64,000 bases of DNA, from the NCBI GenBank assembly GCA_035041965.1, contig JAPYMA010000714.1, positions 35,944 to 99,943 on the forward strand, in the 5' to 3' direction. A model generated the notes under the pieces. The model was given only the letters and a program-made list of their open reading frames with translations. It was not told where the DNA came from and made no database searches. A program made the position numbers and the translations under genes. Shown piece after piece: positions 1 through 10,339 of this stretch. Position 1 is the first letter of the stretch, and each line of letters begins with the position of its first letter. This DNA is from Anisakis pegreffii. Its lineage: Eukaryota; Nematoda; Chromadorea; Rhabditida; Anisakidae.

Positions 1-19
1 TGTGTAACCCTTCTACACT

Positions 20-29
20 CTTCGAGAAT
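20..29 (+). promoter_or_regulatory. Heat-shock element upstream of HSP20 gene
   Basis: The core TTCGAGAA at 21-28 is a perfect TTCnnGAA inverted pair. A further TTC at 11-13 lies in the same 5-base register, two units upstream. This is the binding pattern of heat-shock factor (HSF) trimers. It lies about 110 bases before the TATA box of a small heat-shock protein gene, which supports a real function. HSF binding is inferred. Confidence 0.55.
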
Positions 30-132
30 ACTCTCCTCTGCACAATTGATCTTAAGAGAAGGTGTAAACAAAACCCATCAAATGCACTTGTGACGTCAGT
101 GTCTGCATTACTTTCGCAACACATTCTCAACA

Positions 133-140
133 TATAAATA
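133..140 (+). promoter_or_regulatory. TATA box of HSP20 gene
   Basis: TATAAATA at 133-140. Transcription would start near 160-170, about 500 bases before the HSP20 ATG. It sits between the heat-shock element and the long leader, as expected for an inducible heat-shock promoter. Confidence 0.55.
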
Positions 141-164
141 CGAGCAAGCGTTTGGTTGTATTCA

Positions 165-674
165 GTGCAATTGTAATCGGGATTTAGATGGCCGTTGAAT
201 TGTTGAAAGATTTCTGAAGTTGTTTTGAAGATAGCATCGATGAGTTCATATTGTTATCATCATTTTCGTTTGCAGTGATACTATTTATTTGTGATTTTCG
301 TTGTTATTGTGCTTGTAGTGATGTACTTATTATTATTGATTCGATAATCAGAAACGATTGAGCGGATGGCTTCGCGCTATGAATGTGATGGCATCAGAAA
401 TGCCTCTCAATCGTCTCATTGATTTTCCAAAAAAAAGTATTCTCTATGTGATAATAATAACTCTCAAAACAAGCAATCTAAAGCCTTCATGCTTGCAATC
501 ACTTATTAGAGAACGAGAATGTAAGTGTCAGAATAAATATACTGTGCCAGTGGCGTGCTAGAATGTTCGGAAAACGAAACTATTGGAAAATCTCGTTGAA
601 GTTGAGTTTCTGTTGCGTTTCAGGACTCTCTCAATATCGTTGTCACTTCGCATTTCGTTTGTTAAGACGACAGA
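165..674 (+). other. 5' leader of HSP20 gene with probable intron
   Basis: No credible protein is encoded here. A short upstream ORF begins with ATG at 188 and stops after nine codons. A GTAAGT donor at 521-526 and a GTTTCAG acceptor ending at 623 suggest a 5' UTR intron at 521-623. The acceptor could instead be a spliced-leader trans-splice site, leaving a 51-base leader before ATG 675. The sequence alone does not decide between these. Confidence 0.4.
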
Positions 675-1803
675 ATGCTCCGTCAAGCTCTGCTTCGTGG
701 CGCACAGTGTGGTCGTTGTATGGCCAAGAATGCATCATGCAAGTCATTAATGAATCGTCAGTTCTCCCATCTGCCATGGTTTCCGTCGTTCAGATCGTCG
801 AATCCATTCAGAAATCTCGAACGTCAGATTCGTGAAGTGGAGGACTACTTCGATCAGGCATTTCGTGAGTTCTGTTCGCGTATCACTGCTATTATGGAGT
901 GGTCTTGGTTCTTCTGTTTAACTGTCCACAAATGTGAGATTACGATAAATTGCGCCAGAACGGTTGCAATAGGATGCTGTATGGTTTCTGTTTCGTGATT
1001 TCAAGAGCAATCAGCGAATTTTGTGATCATTTTCAGCAATGTCCCGTGGTTGGGCAGGCGAGTTTTGCCCGAGGAGAATGCGCGATCATCCGGTGTTAGC
1101 TGAATTCTATCGTATTCAGAATCCAATTGTTGAGGAGAACGGCGTCAAGAAGTTCATGCTTGAATTCGACGTGAGACGATTCAAACCTGAAGAAGTGAGC
1201 CTCTCTCATTTGTATCATTCGTTTATAGAATCAAGCTGACCGGAATCAGTCATTGCTGCACCTCAAATCTTAATTGAAAAGTGAACACCCAAAGTTGACG
1301 GGTAACGGTAATGATGTTTAGTAATGAGTGGAAATGCAGACGTTTTCCAGAAAACGAAACAACTAAGGCATTTGAATACTTTGATATTTTGAATACCTGA
1401 TTTTCGATTGTTGTTTGTGATTCAGTTTCTTTTCAGGTGTGCGTAAAGACGAGTGCGAAAGATAGCTCATTGATTGTTGAGGCGAAGCATAGCGACGAGA
1501 ATTCCAAATATGAATTCTCTCGTAAGATGGAATTACCGAAAGGAGTTGATCCGAACGGTTATTTTTTAATCTTGTTCTCATGATTAGCTGATTGAAATTT
1601 TGCTCAAAGTGTGGCTCGATATCCCATTTTTGATTTGATTCTTCAACACATTTTCCATTTTCCCGATTCATAATTGTTCAACACTTTCAGAAATAAAATG
1701 TCGTTTCACAGCTGAGGGTGTTCTCGAATTGGAGGCTCCATATAATCCACCCGTGGATGCGGAACCAGCAAAAGATACTGAAATCAATGTGAAACACGAA
1801 TAG
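675..1803 (+). CDS. Small heat-shock protein (HSP20/alpha-crystallin family)
   Basis: Exons 675-864, 1037-1194, 1437-1557 and 1691-1803 join in phase to give 193 residues. The alpha-crystallin domain spans roughly residues 95-180. It begins with the characteristic FDVRRFKPEEV strand, continues with the LPKGVDP loop, and ends with GVLELEAP, the family's A/GVL signature. The protein would be an ATP-independent holdase that keeps unfolding proteins soluble in oligomers. Start 675 is chosen because an in-frame TAA lies 12 bases upstream. The first 38 residues have several Arg/Lys and no acidic residue, which resembles a mitochondrial presequence; this is inference. A heat-shock element and TATA box lie upstream. 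The C-terminal tail after the domain is short and acidic/polar and lacks a clear IxI motif. Family assignment is secure; exon ends were placed by eye. Confidence 0.9.
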
Positions 1804-2415
1804 TCAATCGCTTTATGAACAGTCAACAGTTTCTCGAGTTGACATCTATTCTATCTAATTCAGTCAGCGAGGTTGTTGAGTATTGAGTTCCCATCTGTGA
1901 TGGCTTTTGCAACATGTTTATTTGACCAGCAAGAAGCGATATGAGCAGTTAATTGGAACTTTCGATTGATTATAGAGACGGTTGAATCAGTGCCGTAGAT
2001 TTTCCTCGGACACAGCGATTTTCTTTGAAATTCTCGGATTCTTATTTGTTACCACTATTTATTTCTTGTCGGGTTCGTTTCTCGCCGAGTTTGACCGCAG
2101 TTTTCGTGCACTCTATTGTGTCTGATGGTTTGAACGTTCGGCATTTAATCCTGGAAGTTTCACTGTGTTATTATTGTTGATCCATACCGTTGATGTTGTG
2201 GTCGGTTGTTTGTTAATGAATTTGCTCGTGGCTTCTGTGTTCGCACACTGCGGTGTTTTATTTCTTATTTATTTAATAATCAGCCTATCGCTTCTCGGCC
2301 TATTGGCTAAGATCTACTTCTTATTGTATTCGGTATTTTCGGGTAGACTGATTGCCATCACAGAATTTATTTGCATCCAGTGTATTTTTACTGTAATAAA
2401 GTTTATCTTTTGAAA
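1804..2415 (+). other. 3' UTR of HSP20 gene with poly(A) signal
   Basis: No coding exon is seen after the TAG. The first canonical AATAAA is at 2395-2400, which would give a roughly 600-base 3' UTR. The only open frame here (2165-2413) has a hydrophobic, T-driven composition and is not supported as a gene. Confidence 0.4.
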
Positions 2416-2905
2416 ATACTTCTCCTGTGGACACAGTATTAACAATTAACAATTCTCAATTGCCATTGTGTACACCGATTCACCACTATTATGTTCTAGT
2501 AGAGAATAACCGAGCACTGCCTTTGAAATTTGCGTAAAGCCGATTTCGCTTGTTCATTTCGGTGACATCATTCCAGCAAATGAATGCTTCAGTGGAGTAA
2601 AACGTAAAGTAAATCAATGCAGCAAAATGAGACGAATATTTAGAATGGATCATTTAATCAAATAATTAATTCGTTACATCAAACGAGTATTCAATCAACC
2701 CAAAACACGACTCACATCATATAAATCAACAGATATATTTATCACGTATCACAGATTCTGTTGACAACTGAGGGTTGTTGAGTTAGGCGGAGAGATGCAT
2801 GCATGGGTGGATCGGAATGAATAAACGAGGTAGAAGATAAACGAAATCGTGTGGCATTAATCAACGATAATAAATCAATAAATCAGTTATTCGAGGCCAA
2901 CAAGA

Positions 2906-3028
2906 TCATCCTTGCTTGGCTTTGAGTTGCTCTTTAGCCTGTGCAATGTACGGATCCAAATAACCGAGGTGATATGCCACTCCAGTACCGATGATTATGG
3001 CCAAGAAAAGCAACAGTGCTGCGCCCAT
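2906..3028 (-). CDS. 40-residue single-pass membrane micropeptide
   Basis: An ATG at 3028 (minus strand) opens 40 codons to a TGA at 2908-2906. The protein starts MGAALLLFLAIIIGTGVA, a strong transmembrane helix over residues 3-18, followed by YHLGYLDPYI and a Lys/Gln-rich amphipathic tail ending AKEQLKAKQG. A pyrimidine-rich stretch ending in CAG lies two bases before the ATG, so it could be an SL acceptor or the 3' end of an intron. If it is an intron end, an upstream exon is missing from this model. ATTAAA on the minus strand near 2650 could serve as poly(A) signal. The composition and layout look like a real small membrane protein, perhaps of ER or mitochondria. I do not recognise the family. 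Confidence 0.5.
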   Translation of the reverse strand: MGAALLLFLAIIIGTGVAYHLGYLDPYIAQAKEQLKAKQG

Positions 3029-3599
3029 ATCTGATGGAGTTGTATCCGAGAGACGAAAGGAAGGGAAGCTGAAGACGACCGAGGAAGGTGGCGATCAAAA
3101 TACAATGATGCTCATCGAGCGTTTCGATTTCTTTTATAGAATTCTCCTAGTCAAATTCCATGCATTTGATATGCTCATATTGAATAAACATATATTTATC
3201 ATAATTATTCAAAAAGTGATTCAGGTAATGCTTCTGTTTGTGTTACATCTAATTAACGATATTGAAGCCAACTTATCCGCTTTTTAACTCTCATCCAATC
3301 CACTACAAGGAGTGTTTGTATCGTAGCTAAGTGTTCTTCGTTCCATTCGAGTATGTTCTAAGTGTTAGATCACAACATGCAAGCTCTGTCTTGCTTACAA
3401 GCTAAAGAAAGACCATCTGGTCTAAGCACATGCATTCTTAAAGTTCTCGTCATTTTAGCCCCATACACACAAAATAGTCGGGTAAGCAGTAAAACAAACC
3501 GCACATTCAGAATTACGATAGCAATACAAAATTATTTAACGATTCAATCTGAATCATAATTAACAACAATCAATCAATCGATAATCCATTGCAAGTGAA
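3029..3599. other. Intergenic, no gene seen
   Basis: Plus-strand open frames here (2991-3287 and 3362-3559) partly overlap the micropeptide or have random-looking composition. I see no splice-supported exon, RNA gene or repeat. Confidence 0.4.
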
Positions 3600-4210
3600 G
3601 ATTTCAACATTTGAATGATCAAGATAAACATCGAACTTTGTCCACTCTGTCCACATTTACACCACCTGAATAGAGGCTATTTTCGTATCATTGTATCAAA
3701 ATGTTGAAGGATTTTTTACCTACATGCTATTGTAGTGAATTACTGTTCATGACTTGTCGTAAACATGGCTGTAGCAGTTGCCATTTTCGATCGTAGCTCT
3801 GTATAGGCTTGGGCAATCGGTATGGTGTGTATCAATACTGCATATGATGATCCAGGAAATAATTTGCAAATAAGTAAGCCTGTCAACTTTTTGCAGTGGT
3901 ATGATATTCTGATATGATCAAATCAGATACGATGTCGAACGATTACATGATATGTCAACTTGTTGACGTGAATTGCAATCTGCTTTGTTGCATAAGCATA
4001 TTATTGGGATTTGTCGATACGATTCCGATTAATATCAATCAAACATTGAATGAGCTGCTCAGTTCATATGAAAATTCATAAACATTCCTCTCTACCACCA
4101 TTCCGATCGAATATTGTGAAATAGTGTTGGCAGAAATAAAGAGAGTCGATTCATCGTATTATAGAAGCGAGAAATGAATGAGAAAATACACCGAGGGAGA
4201 TTTCTGATCG
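3600..4210 (+). repeat. Orphan first copy of the cysteine-rich gene upstream region
   Basis: This stretch aligns by eye with 8290-8890 and more loosely with 5130-5760, the regions upstream of the two cysteine-rich genes. Shared landmarks are the block around 3960-4080 (matching 8630-8760) and GAATGAGAAAATACACCGAG at about 4178 (matching 8857). Here the match stops near 4210, before the AGATAA and TATA motifs. No gene copy follows; spacer-type sequence resumes instead. It looks like a third unit that lost its core promoter and gene by deletion. Confidence 0.6.
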
Positions 4211-4229
4211 CGATTCGCGAGCAAATCTA

Positions 4230-5130
4230 TCTTTCAGACACAGTTATTCTCTACCTGGTTATTGATAATTATCAAAGTCGATTTGAAACAAGCACAGATT
4301 TGAAGCGTCTTTTGAGCGTCACAACCTCGTCATAATGCCCACTGATACTTTTCCATTGTTCACGACTTCGTTGATTTGAAGTTTGAAATAAAGCACAAAT
4401 CCTTCAAGCATATCTATTTTGCTGCCAGCACAAAATCTGCTCCATCAGTAAAGCCTATCACACAGTTATCTCGAAGATTGTTGTCCTAACATTCCTATAG
4501 CAGTGTATAGTTGGTCAACATAAAAAACAAATATTTAGAATTTCGCGATTTAGGGAAATCGCTCAGTAATAACTTCGAAATCCAGCAATAAGTCTACAAC
4601 CAATCTGCTCATACAAATGGGATGTGATCGTGGTGTTTGTGAGTTGGCGATCTGATTCAATACTGCAATTTCATCGATGCATGGTGATGGTATCGTCATA
4701 GCGATGACAATTTGCACAGTTCTTTGATTTCTGAATGTTTTGTTGATGATAACACCCATATTCACATCCAAACACTCCCGTTTTCCGAATAATTTGTCCA
4801 TTTACAACATGTTTTATTCATGAATCCTAACGTTGCTGAGCATCGCGTTTGCTGATGTGATTCTGTATGATATATCTGAAGTATTAAACGGACTAATCAC
4901 TGGATACGGATCACAGCACGTGATAAAAATATCAAATCTTAACATTTATCGATATTTCGCACAGTTGCCACGTTGATCGAACGTAATGAAATACTCCAAA
5001 TCACTGAATCTAAATTCTGTTCAAAACCAAAAATTGTTGGGCAAATAGTAAAACAAAACACGCCTTCAAAGATACGATAGCCATGTAAAATTGTTCAACG
5101 GTACAATTTTAAACAAAATCAACAATAATC
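4230..5130 (+). repeat. Spacer segment, copy 1 of tandem duplication
   Basis: It matches 7370-8290 at many points, for example the blocks around 4540-4830 (with 7670-7970) and 4840-5000 (with 7980-8120). Small insertions and deletions interrupt the match. No gene is seen; the 83-codon minus-strand frame at 4550-4801 is disrupted in the other copy, so it is not a conserved coding region. Confidence 0.6.
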
Positions 5131-5870
5131 AATCAGTCGATCGCTCATTCCAAATGAAGATTTCAATGTTTTGATGATGACGATAAGATACTCAATTTTG
5201 TTCTTCTTACTGTATCTAATTATTGAAGAATACTTCATAAGCATACTGCAGTAGTGAACTACTGCGTTTTGTTTGCCATAAACTTTGCTGTGGCAGTCGA
5301 CGTTTTCAATCGGAACTCTGTGTGTGCTTGGGTAATCGTCATTGTGCCTATCAGTGCCGTATATAATGATCCAGAAAATAATTTGCAGACAAGCAAAAGT
5401 GTTAACTTTTCGCAGTGATACGATATTGTATTACAATCCAATCAAGTAACATCACACATCATTTTGTTGCAGGAAATGCAAATTGCTTTTGGTGAATAAA
5501 TTTTGATACTACTTAGTTTCGTTAATATGATATTACTTTGTCTGATATTACTCAGTCCCGATTAATATCAGTGACGTGTTAAATGAATGAGCCGATATGG
5601 ATTAATGGAATTCATAATGGCGACAAGTCTGGAAATTCATCATAATCCTCCTCTGCTATCCTCCCGATCCATCATGATGAAGTAGCGATGTCGTGGAGAA
5701 ACAGACGAGAAATGGACGTAGTACAGGAGCGAGGAATGACAGAGAAAATTACACCGAGGGAAATGTCTGGTTGAGGTTCCCGAGCAGAGGATAGGCGTTG
5801 GGTAGATAAAATGCGTATATAAGACATATATGAATGCGAATATTCATCATATTCCGGGAACGTTTACGAG
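5131..5870 (+). promoter_or_regulatory. Upstream region and core promoter of cysteine-rich gene A
   Basis: The core promoter has AGATAA at 5804-5809 and TATATAA at 5816-5822, 55 bases before the ATG. Both are kept at identical spacing in gene B. WGATAA motifs are the binding sites of the GATA factors that drive nematode intestinal genes (ELT-2 type), so gut expression is a reasonable inference. The distal part is a diverged copy of 3600-4210 and 8290-8890. Confidence 0.5.
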
Positions 5871-7065
5871 ATGAACAAAGTCATCCTGTTCGCTTCAATG
5901 GCTCTTCTTACCGTTGCCAGTGCCGATAGCAGTAAGTGAATTCAACTGAGACTTCTTTACATCTTTGGCATTCTTCATCTATCCCTTGTTGTGAGATATT
6001 GCCATAGCATTAAACGGTTCAAGTGGTTTGGGGCTTGAAGATGCACTGTCAAATGGATTCCGCAAGAAAATGGTTCCTTCATTTTTCGTCGATCTTTTGC
6101 TCTATTAGAGATGAATGACATCCAAATCTTAATGAACGAATATGTGTTTTAGACGAAGGTGTTGCAAGCTCGCGATGTCAGCTTTTGAAAGGCAATTGTG
6201 ACGGAAACATGGAGAGTCCCGAACAGTTAGGCCAGGACAGTCGTCCAGCTAATCTGCTCACTTGCTTCATCTACGGCATGAAATGCCTAGAATCAACGAA
6301 TCCGTCGACAAATCGTAAGATTGCTCACCGCTCATTTGATTCCTTTCCAAATCTTTTTAGAGGTTATCCGCCAAAAAATCGTCGTATAACATTTCTGCAC
6401 AAATTCAAGTGTTTCCCAAGCAAAAATCCGTCAACAGTTACTCACTAACAGTTTCGGCTCCGACATCAGAACACTTGATATTTCATCTTGAAAAACTGCT
6501 TTCTTATTTCAACCACTGAATGCAAAAAATCGGAAATTTTTCGCGAGTTTTCGCTTTTTAGTTCCGGACGAACAACGCCGACAGTGCGTTCAGCATGCCT
6601 CCAACTGCCGTGCTGCAAGTGGCGTCACTGGAAATATGTGCGCTGAATACGGACAGGCATGCCACGGCATGATGCGATCTAGGGTATAACATTATAATGG
6701 TCTTTGAAACGAAAAATATATCAGATTGCAGGATTGCATTACCTACAATCTGATATGTTTTTCATGATACGCTCTTCTTTTCTCGTTATCTTCATGATCT
6801 CTTCGACGTGCAGTCAGAAGCGATTCAATTTCCTACTCTTACGATGGAACTGCTCAATCGTGTTCAGTTCAATCACGGTGACGAGACGCAATGGTCTAGG
6901 AAGAGAAGCGTTGAGCAAATGTTGAACGTTTCTCGGAACATTAGACTGCTTGAAAGAATTTAGATGTTAACTATTGCAATATCACACACTCACGATTATA
7001 CACTATTCCACTGCAGTTCTCATGAATTGTTTTATTTTTCTTTCTTTCAGCCCCTTCGCAAGTGA
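5871..7065 (+). CDS. Secreted eight-cysteine protein, paralogue A
   Basis: Exons 5871-5931, 6153-6314 and 6562-6683 encode 115 residues. The mRNA then either splices to 7051-7065, adding Pro-Leu-Arg-Lys and a stop (119 residues), or reads through the donor to TAA at 6687-6689, adding only Val (116 residues). Residues 1-18 (MNKVILFASMALLTVASA) are a clear signal peptide. The mature chain has exactly eight cysteines, at 29, 36, 58, 65, 83, 90, 101 and 108, forming four C-x6-C pairs, so four disulfides are likely. I do not recognise the family. It resembles nematode excretory/secretory or gut-lumen proteins in general character only. Its introns and flanks match gene B closely, so the duplication is recent. 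The AATAAA at 7224-7229 supports inclusion of the fourth exon in the transcript. Confidence 0.75.
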
Positions 7066-7223
7066 TCAGTATGGCGCAACGTTCGGCGTGGCCAACGGAT
7101 ATAAGTGCGAAGCAATTGTTGACTTCAGTTCTCATGAACCTCATTTATTCATAATGGACTCACATTCGGCCATGATACTTATGGTTTAATTTTTATACCT
7201 CTGTTTTACAATGTTTAGTTGGG

Positions 7224-7229
7224 AATAAA
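7224..7229 (+). other. Poly(A) signal of cysteine-rich gene A
   Basis: AATAAA, conserved in the gene B copy at 10328-10333. It lies about 160 bases after the exon-4 stop codon. Confidence 0.55.
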
Positions 7230-7369
7230 TATTTCAAACGACCGTTTCCTGCTTGTTCACGGTAGTACTGAGTGAACATTGTCAAACATTTTGAGTTGGC
7301 AGTCTGAATTTTCGCTTATTCTGTTTGTATATTTCGTGAAGGCGAGGAGTGCCCTCAATCCGGGCATTG

Positions 7370-8290
7370 ACAACTATCAAAAGTCAATAATTTGACACGT
7401 CTCGTGAGTGTCACAAATCAATCGCAAAGTCACGAAACTAATTCAGTCTTCTTTTTACGGAAGTAAGCATTGAGCTCTCCACATATGGCTTTGATCTCCT
7501 ACCGTTGTTCACGACTTCTTTGATGTGAACTTTGGAACCCACTTTTAAAAAATACCCAGATTGCTGTCAACACAAAACGTGCTCAGTAAGGTGATCATAC
7601 AGATGGCTGCAAACTGATAGTCCTTATATTGTTAAGGTAGTGGAAAATCGGTCAGCATATAGAACGATTGTTCAGAATTTCGCGACGTAGACAAATCACT
7701 CAGTTATGCATTATAATCTTGAGATCCATCAATAAGTCTGTAACCGATCTGTTCATGAGAATGGGAAGCGATCATGGTGCTTGTGAGTTGGCGATATGAT
7801 TCAATACTGCAATTTTATCGATGCATGGTCATGGTATCGTCGTAGCGATAACAATTTGCGCAGTTCTTTGATTTATCAGTTTTGTTGTTGATAACACCCA
7901 TATTCACATCCAAACACTCCCGTTTTCCGATTAATTTGTCCATTTACAGCATGTTTTACTCATGAATCCTAACGTTGCTGAGCATCGCATTTGCTGATGT
8001 GATTCTGTATGATATATCTGAACTATTAAACGGACTAGTCACTGGATACGGATCACAATACATGTTAAAAATGTCAAATCTTAACATGTATCAATATTTC
8101 GCACAGTTGCCATGTGGATCGAGCATAATGAAATAATCAAAATCACTGAATCTAAATGCTGTTTTAAACCAAAAATTATTGGGCAAGTAGGGAAACAAAA
8201 CACACATACAGAGGTACGATAACGATGCAAAATTATTCAACGGTACAATTTGAATCAAAATTAGCAACAATCGATAATGCATCGCTAGTG
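7370..8290 (+). repeat. Spacer segment, copy 2 of tandem duplication
   Basis: It pairs with 4230-5130. The sequence just before it, 7240-7370, also recurs downstream of gene B at 10340-10490, which marks the 3' end of the duplicated unit. No gene is seen; the minus-strand frame at 8091-8315 is not conserved as coding in copy 1. Confidence 0.55.
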
Positions 8291-8988
8291 ACGATTTCAA
8301 CATTTGGATGATCACGATAAAACATCAAATTACGTTCGCCCTCTCCACCTTCACACTATTTGAATAAAGGCGATTTTCGTGTTATAGCTTCAAAGTTTTG
8401 AAGAAATTTTCACCTGCATACTATAGTAGTGAATTACTGTGCATGGCATTGCTGTGACAGTTATCGTTTTCAATCGGAGCTTTGTGTATGCTTGGGCAAT
8501 CGGTATGGCGTGTATCAATACTGCATATGATGATCTAGAAAATAATTTGTAAGCAGCGAAAACTGTCAACTTTTTGCAGTGATGTGATATTCTGTTATGA
8601 TCAGATACAGTGACGAACAATTACGTGATACATCAATTTGCTGGCGTGAATTGTAATCTGCTTTGTTGCATAAACATCATATTATTGGGATTCGTCCATA
8701 TGATTCCGATTAATATCAATCAAACATTGAATGAGCTGCTCAAGTCATATGAAAATTCATCAACATTCCTCTCTACCACCATTCCGATCGAGTATCGTGA
8801 AGTAGTGTTGGCAGAAATAAAAAGACTCGATTCACCGTATTATAGAAGCGAGAAATGAATGAGAAAATACACCGAGAGAGATTTCTGATCGCGGTTCCCG
8901 AGCAGAGGATGGGCGTTGAGTAGATAAAATGCGTATATAAGACATATATGAATGCGAATATTCATCATATTCCGGGAACGTTTACGAG
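8290..8988 (+). promoter_or_regulatory. Upstream region and core promoter of cysteine-rich gene B
   Basis: AGATAA at 8922-8927 and TATATAA at 8934-8940 are placed exactly as in gene A. The distal part is nearest to the orphan copy at 3600-4210, so the array may have had three complete units. Confidence 0.5.
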
Positions 8989-10183
8989 ATGAACAAAGTC
9001 ATCCTGTTCGCTTCAATGGCTCTTCTTACCGTTGCCAGTGCCGATAGGAGTAAGTGAATTCAACTGAGACTTCTTTACATCTTTGACATCCCTCATCTAT
9101 CCCTTGTTGTGAGATATTGCCATAGCATTAAACGGTTCAAGTGGTTTGGGGCTTGAAGATGCACTGTCAAATGGATTTCGCAAGAAAATGGTTCCTTCAT
9201 TTTCCGTCGATCTTTTGCTCTATTAGAGATGAATGACATCCAAATCTTAATGAACGAATATGTGTTTTAGACGAAGGTGTTACAAGCTCGCAATGTCAGC
9301 TTTTGAAAAGCAATTGTGACGCGAACATGGAGAGTCCCGAACAGTCAGGCCAGGACAGTCGTCCAGTTAATCTGCTCACTTGCTTCATTTACGGCATGAA
9401 ATGCCTAGAATCAACGAATCCGTCGACAAATCGTAAGATTGCTTACCGCTCATTTGATTCCTTTTCAAATTTTTTTAGAGGTTATCCGCCAAAAAATCGT
9501 CATATAACATTTATGCACAAATTCAAGTGTTTCCCAAGCAAAAATCCGTCAACAGTTACTCACTAACAGTTTCGGCTCCGACATCAGAACACTTGATATT
9601 TCAGCTTGAAAAACTGCTTTCTTATTTCAACCACTGAATGCAAAAAATCGGAAATTTTTCGCGAGTTTTCACTTTTTAGTTTCGGACGAACAACGCCGAC
9701 AGTGCGTTCAGCATGCCGCCAGTTGCCGTGCTGCAAGTGTGGTCACCGGAAATACGTGCGCTGAATACGGACAGGCATGCCACGGCATGATGCGATCTAG
9801 GGTATAACATTATAATGGTCTTTGAAACGAAAAATATATCAGATTGCAGGATTGCATTACCTACAATCTGATATGTTTTTCATGATACGCTCTTCTTTTC
9901 TCGTTATCTTCATGATCTCTTCAACGTGCAGTCAGAAGCGATTCAATTTCCTACTCTTACGGTGGAACTGCTCAATCGTGTTCAGTTCAATCACGGTGAC
10001 GAGACGCAATGGTCTAGGAAGAGAAGCGTTGAGCAAATGTTGAACGTTTCTCGGAACATTAGACTGCTTGAAAGAATTTAGATGTTAACTATTGCAATAT
10101 CTTACACTCACGATTATACACTATTCCACTGCAGTTCTCATGAATTGTTTTATTTTTCTTTCTTTCAGCCCCTTCGCAAGTGA
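8989..10183 (+). CDS. Secreted eight-cysteine protein, paralogue B
   Basis: Exons 8989-9049, 9271-9432 and 9680-9801 match gene A in length and phase. As there, the end is either a fourth exon at 10169-10183 (Pro-Leu-Arg-Lys, stop) or read-through to TAA at 9805-9807. The signal peptide is identical to A and all eight cysteines are kept. Twelve amino acids differ between A and B, but by eye only two codons differ silently, while the introns differ at only about 1-3% of positions. That is a protein-changing excess. Beyond the stop, B lacks a short stretch present in A near 7075-7100, which is noncoding in this model. Poly(A) signal at 10328-10333. Function unknown. Confidence 0.75.
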
Positions 10184-10327
10184 TCAGTATGGCGTAGCCA
10201 AGTGCGTAAGAATTGTTGATTTCAGTTCTCATATACCTCATTTATTTAGTACTTTCATAATGGATCCATATTCGGCCATGATACTCATGGTTTAATTTTT
10301 ATACCTGTTTTACCATGATCAATTGGG

Positions 10328-10333
10328 AATAAA
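10328..10333 (+). other. Poly(A) signal of cysteine-rich gene B
   Basis: AATAAA, in the same context as the gene A signal at 7224-7229. Confidence 0.55.
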
Positions 10334-10339
10334 TATTTC

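Noticed and set aside
6704..6925. 73-codon open frame nearly identical at 6704-6925 and 9822-10043
   Set aside because: It lies inside the last intron of both cysteine-rich genes. Its conservation follows from the recent duplication, and it starts with a non-ATG codon without splice context.
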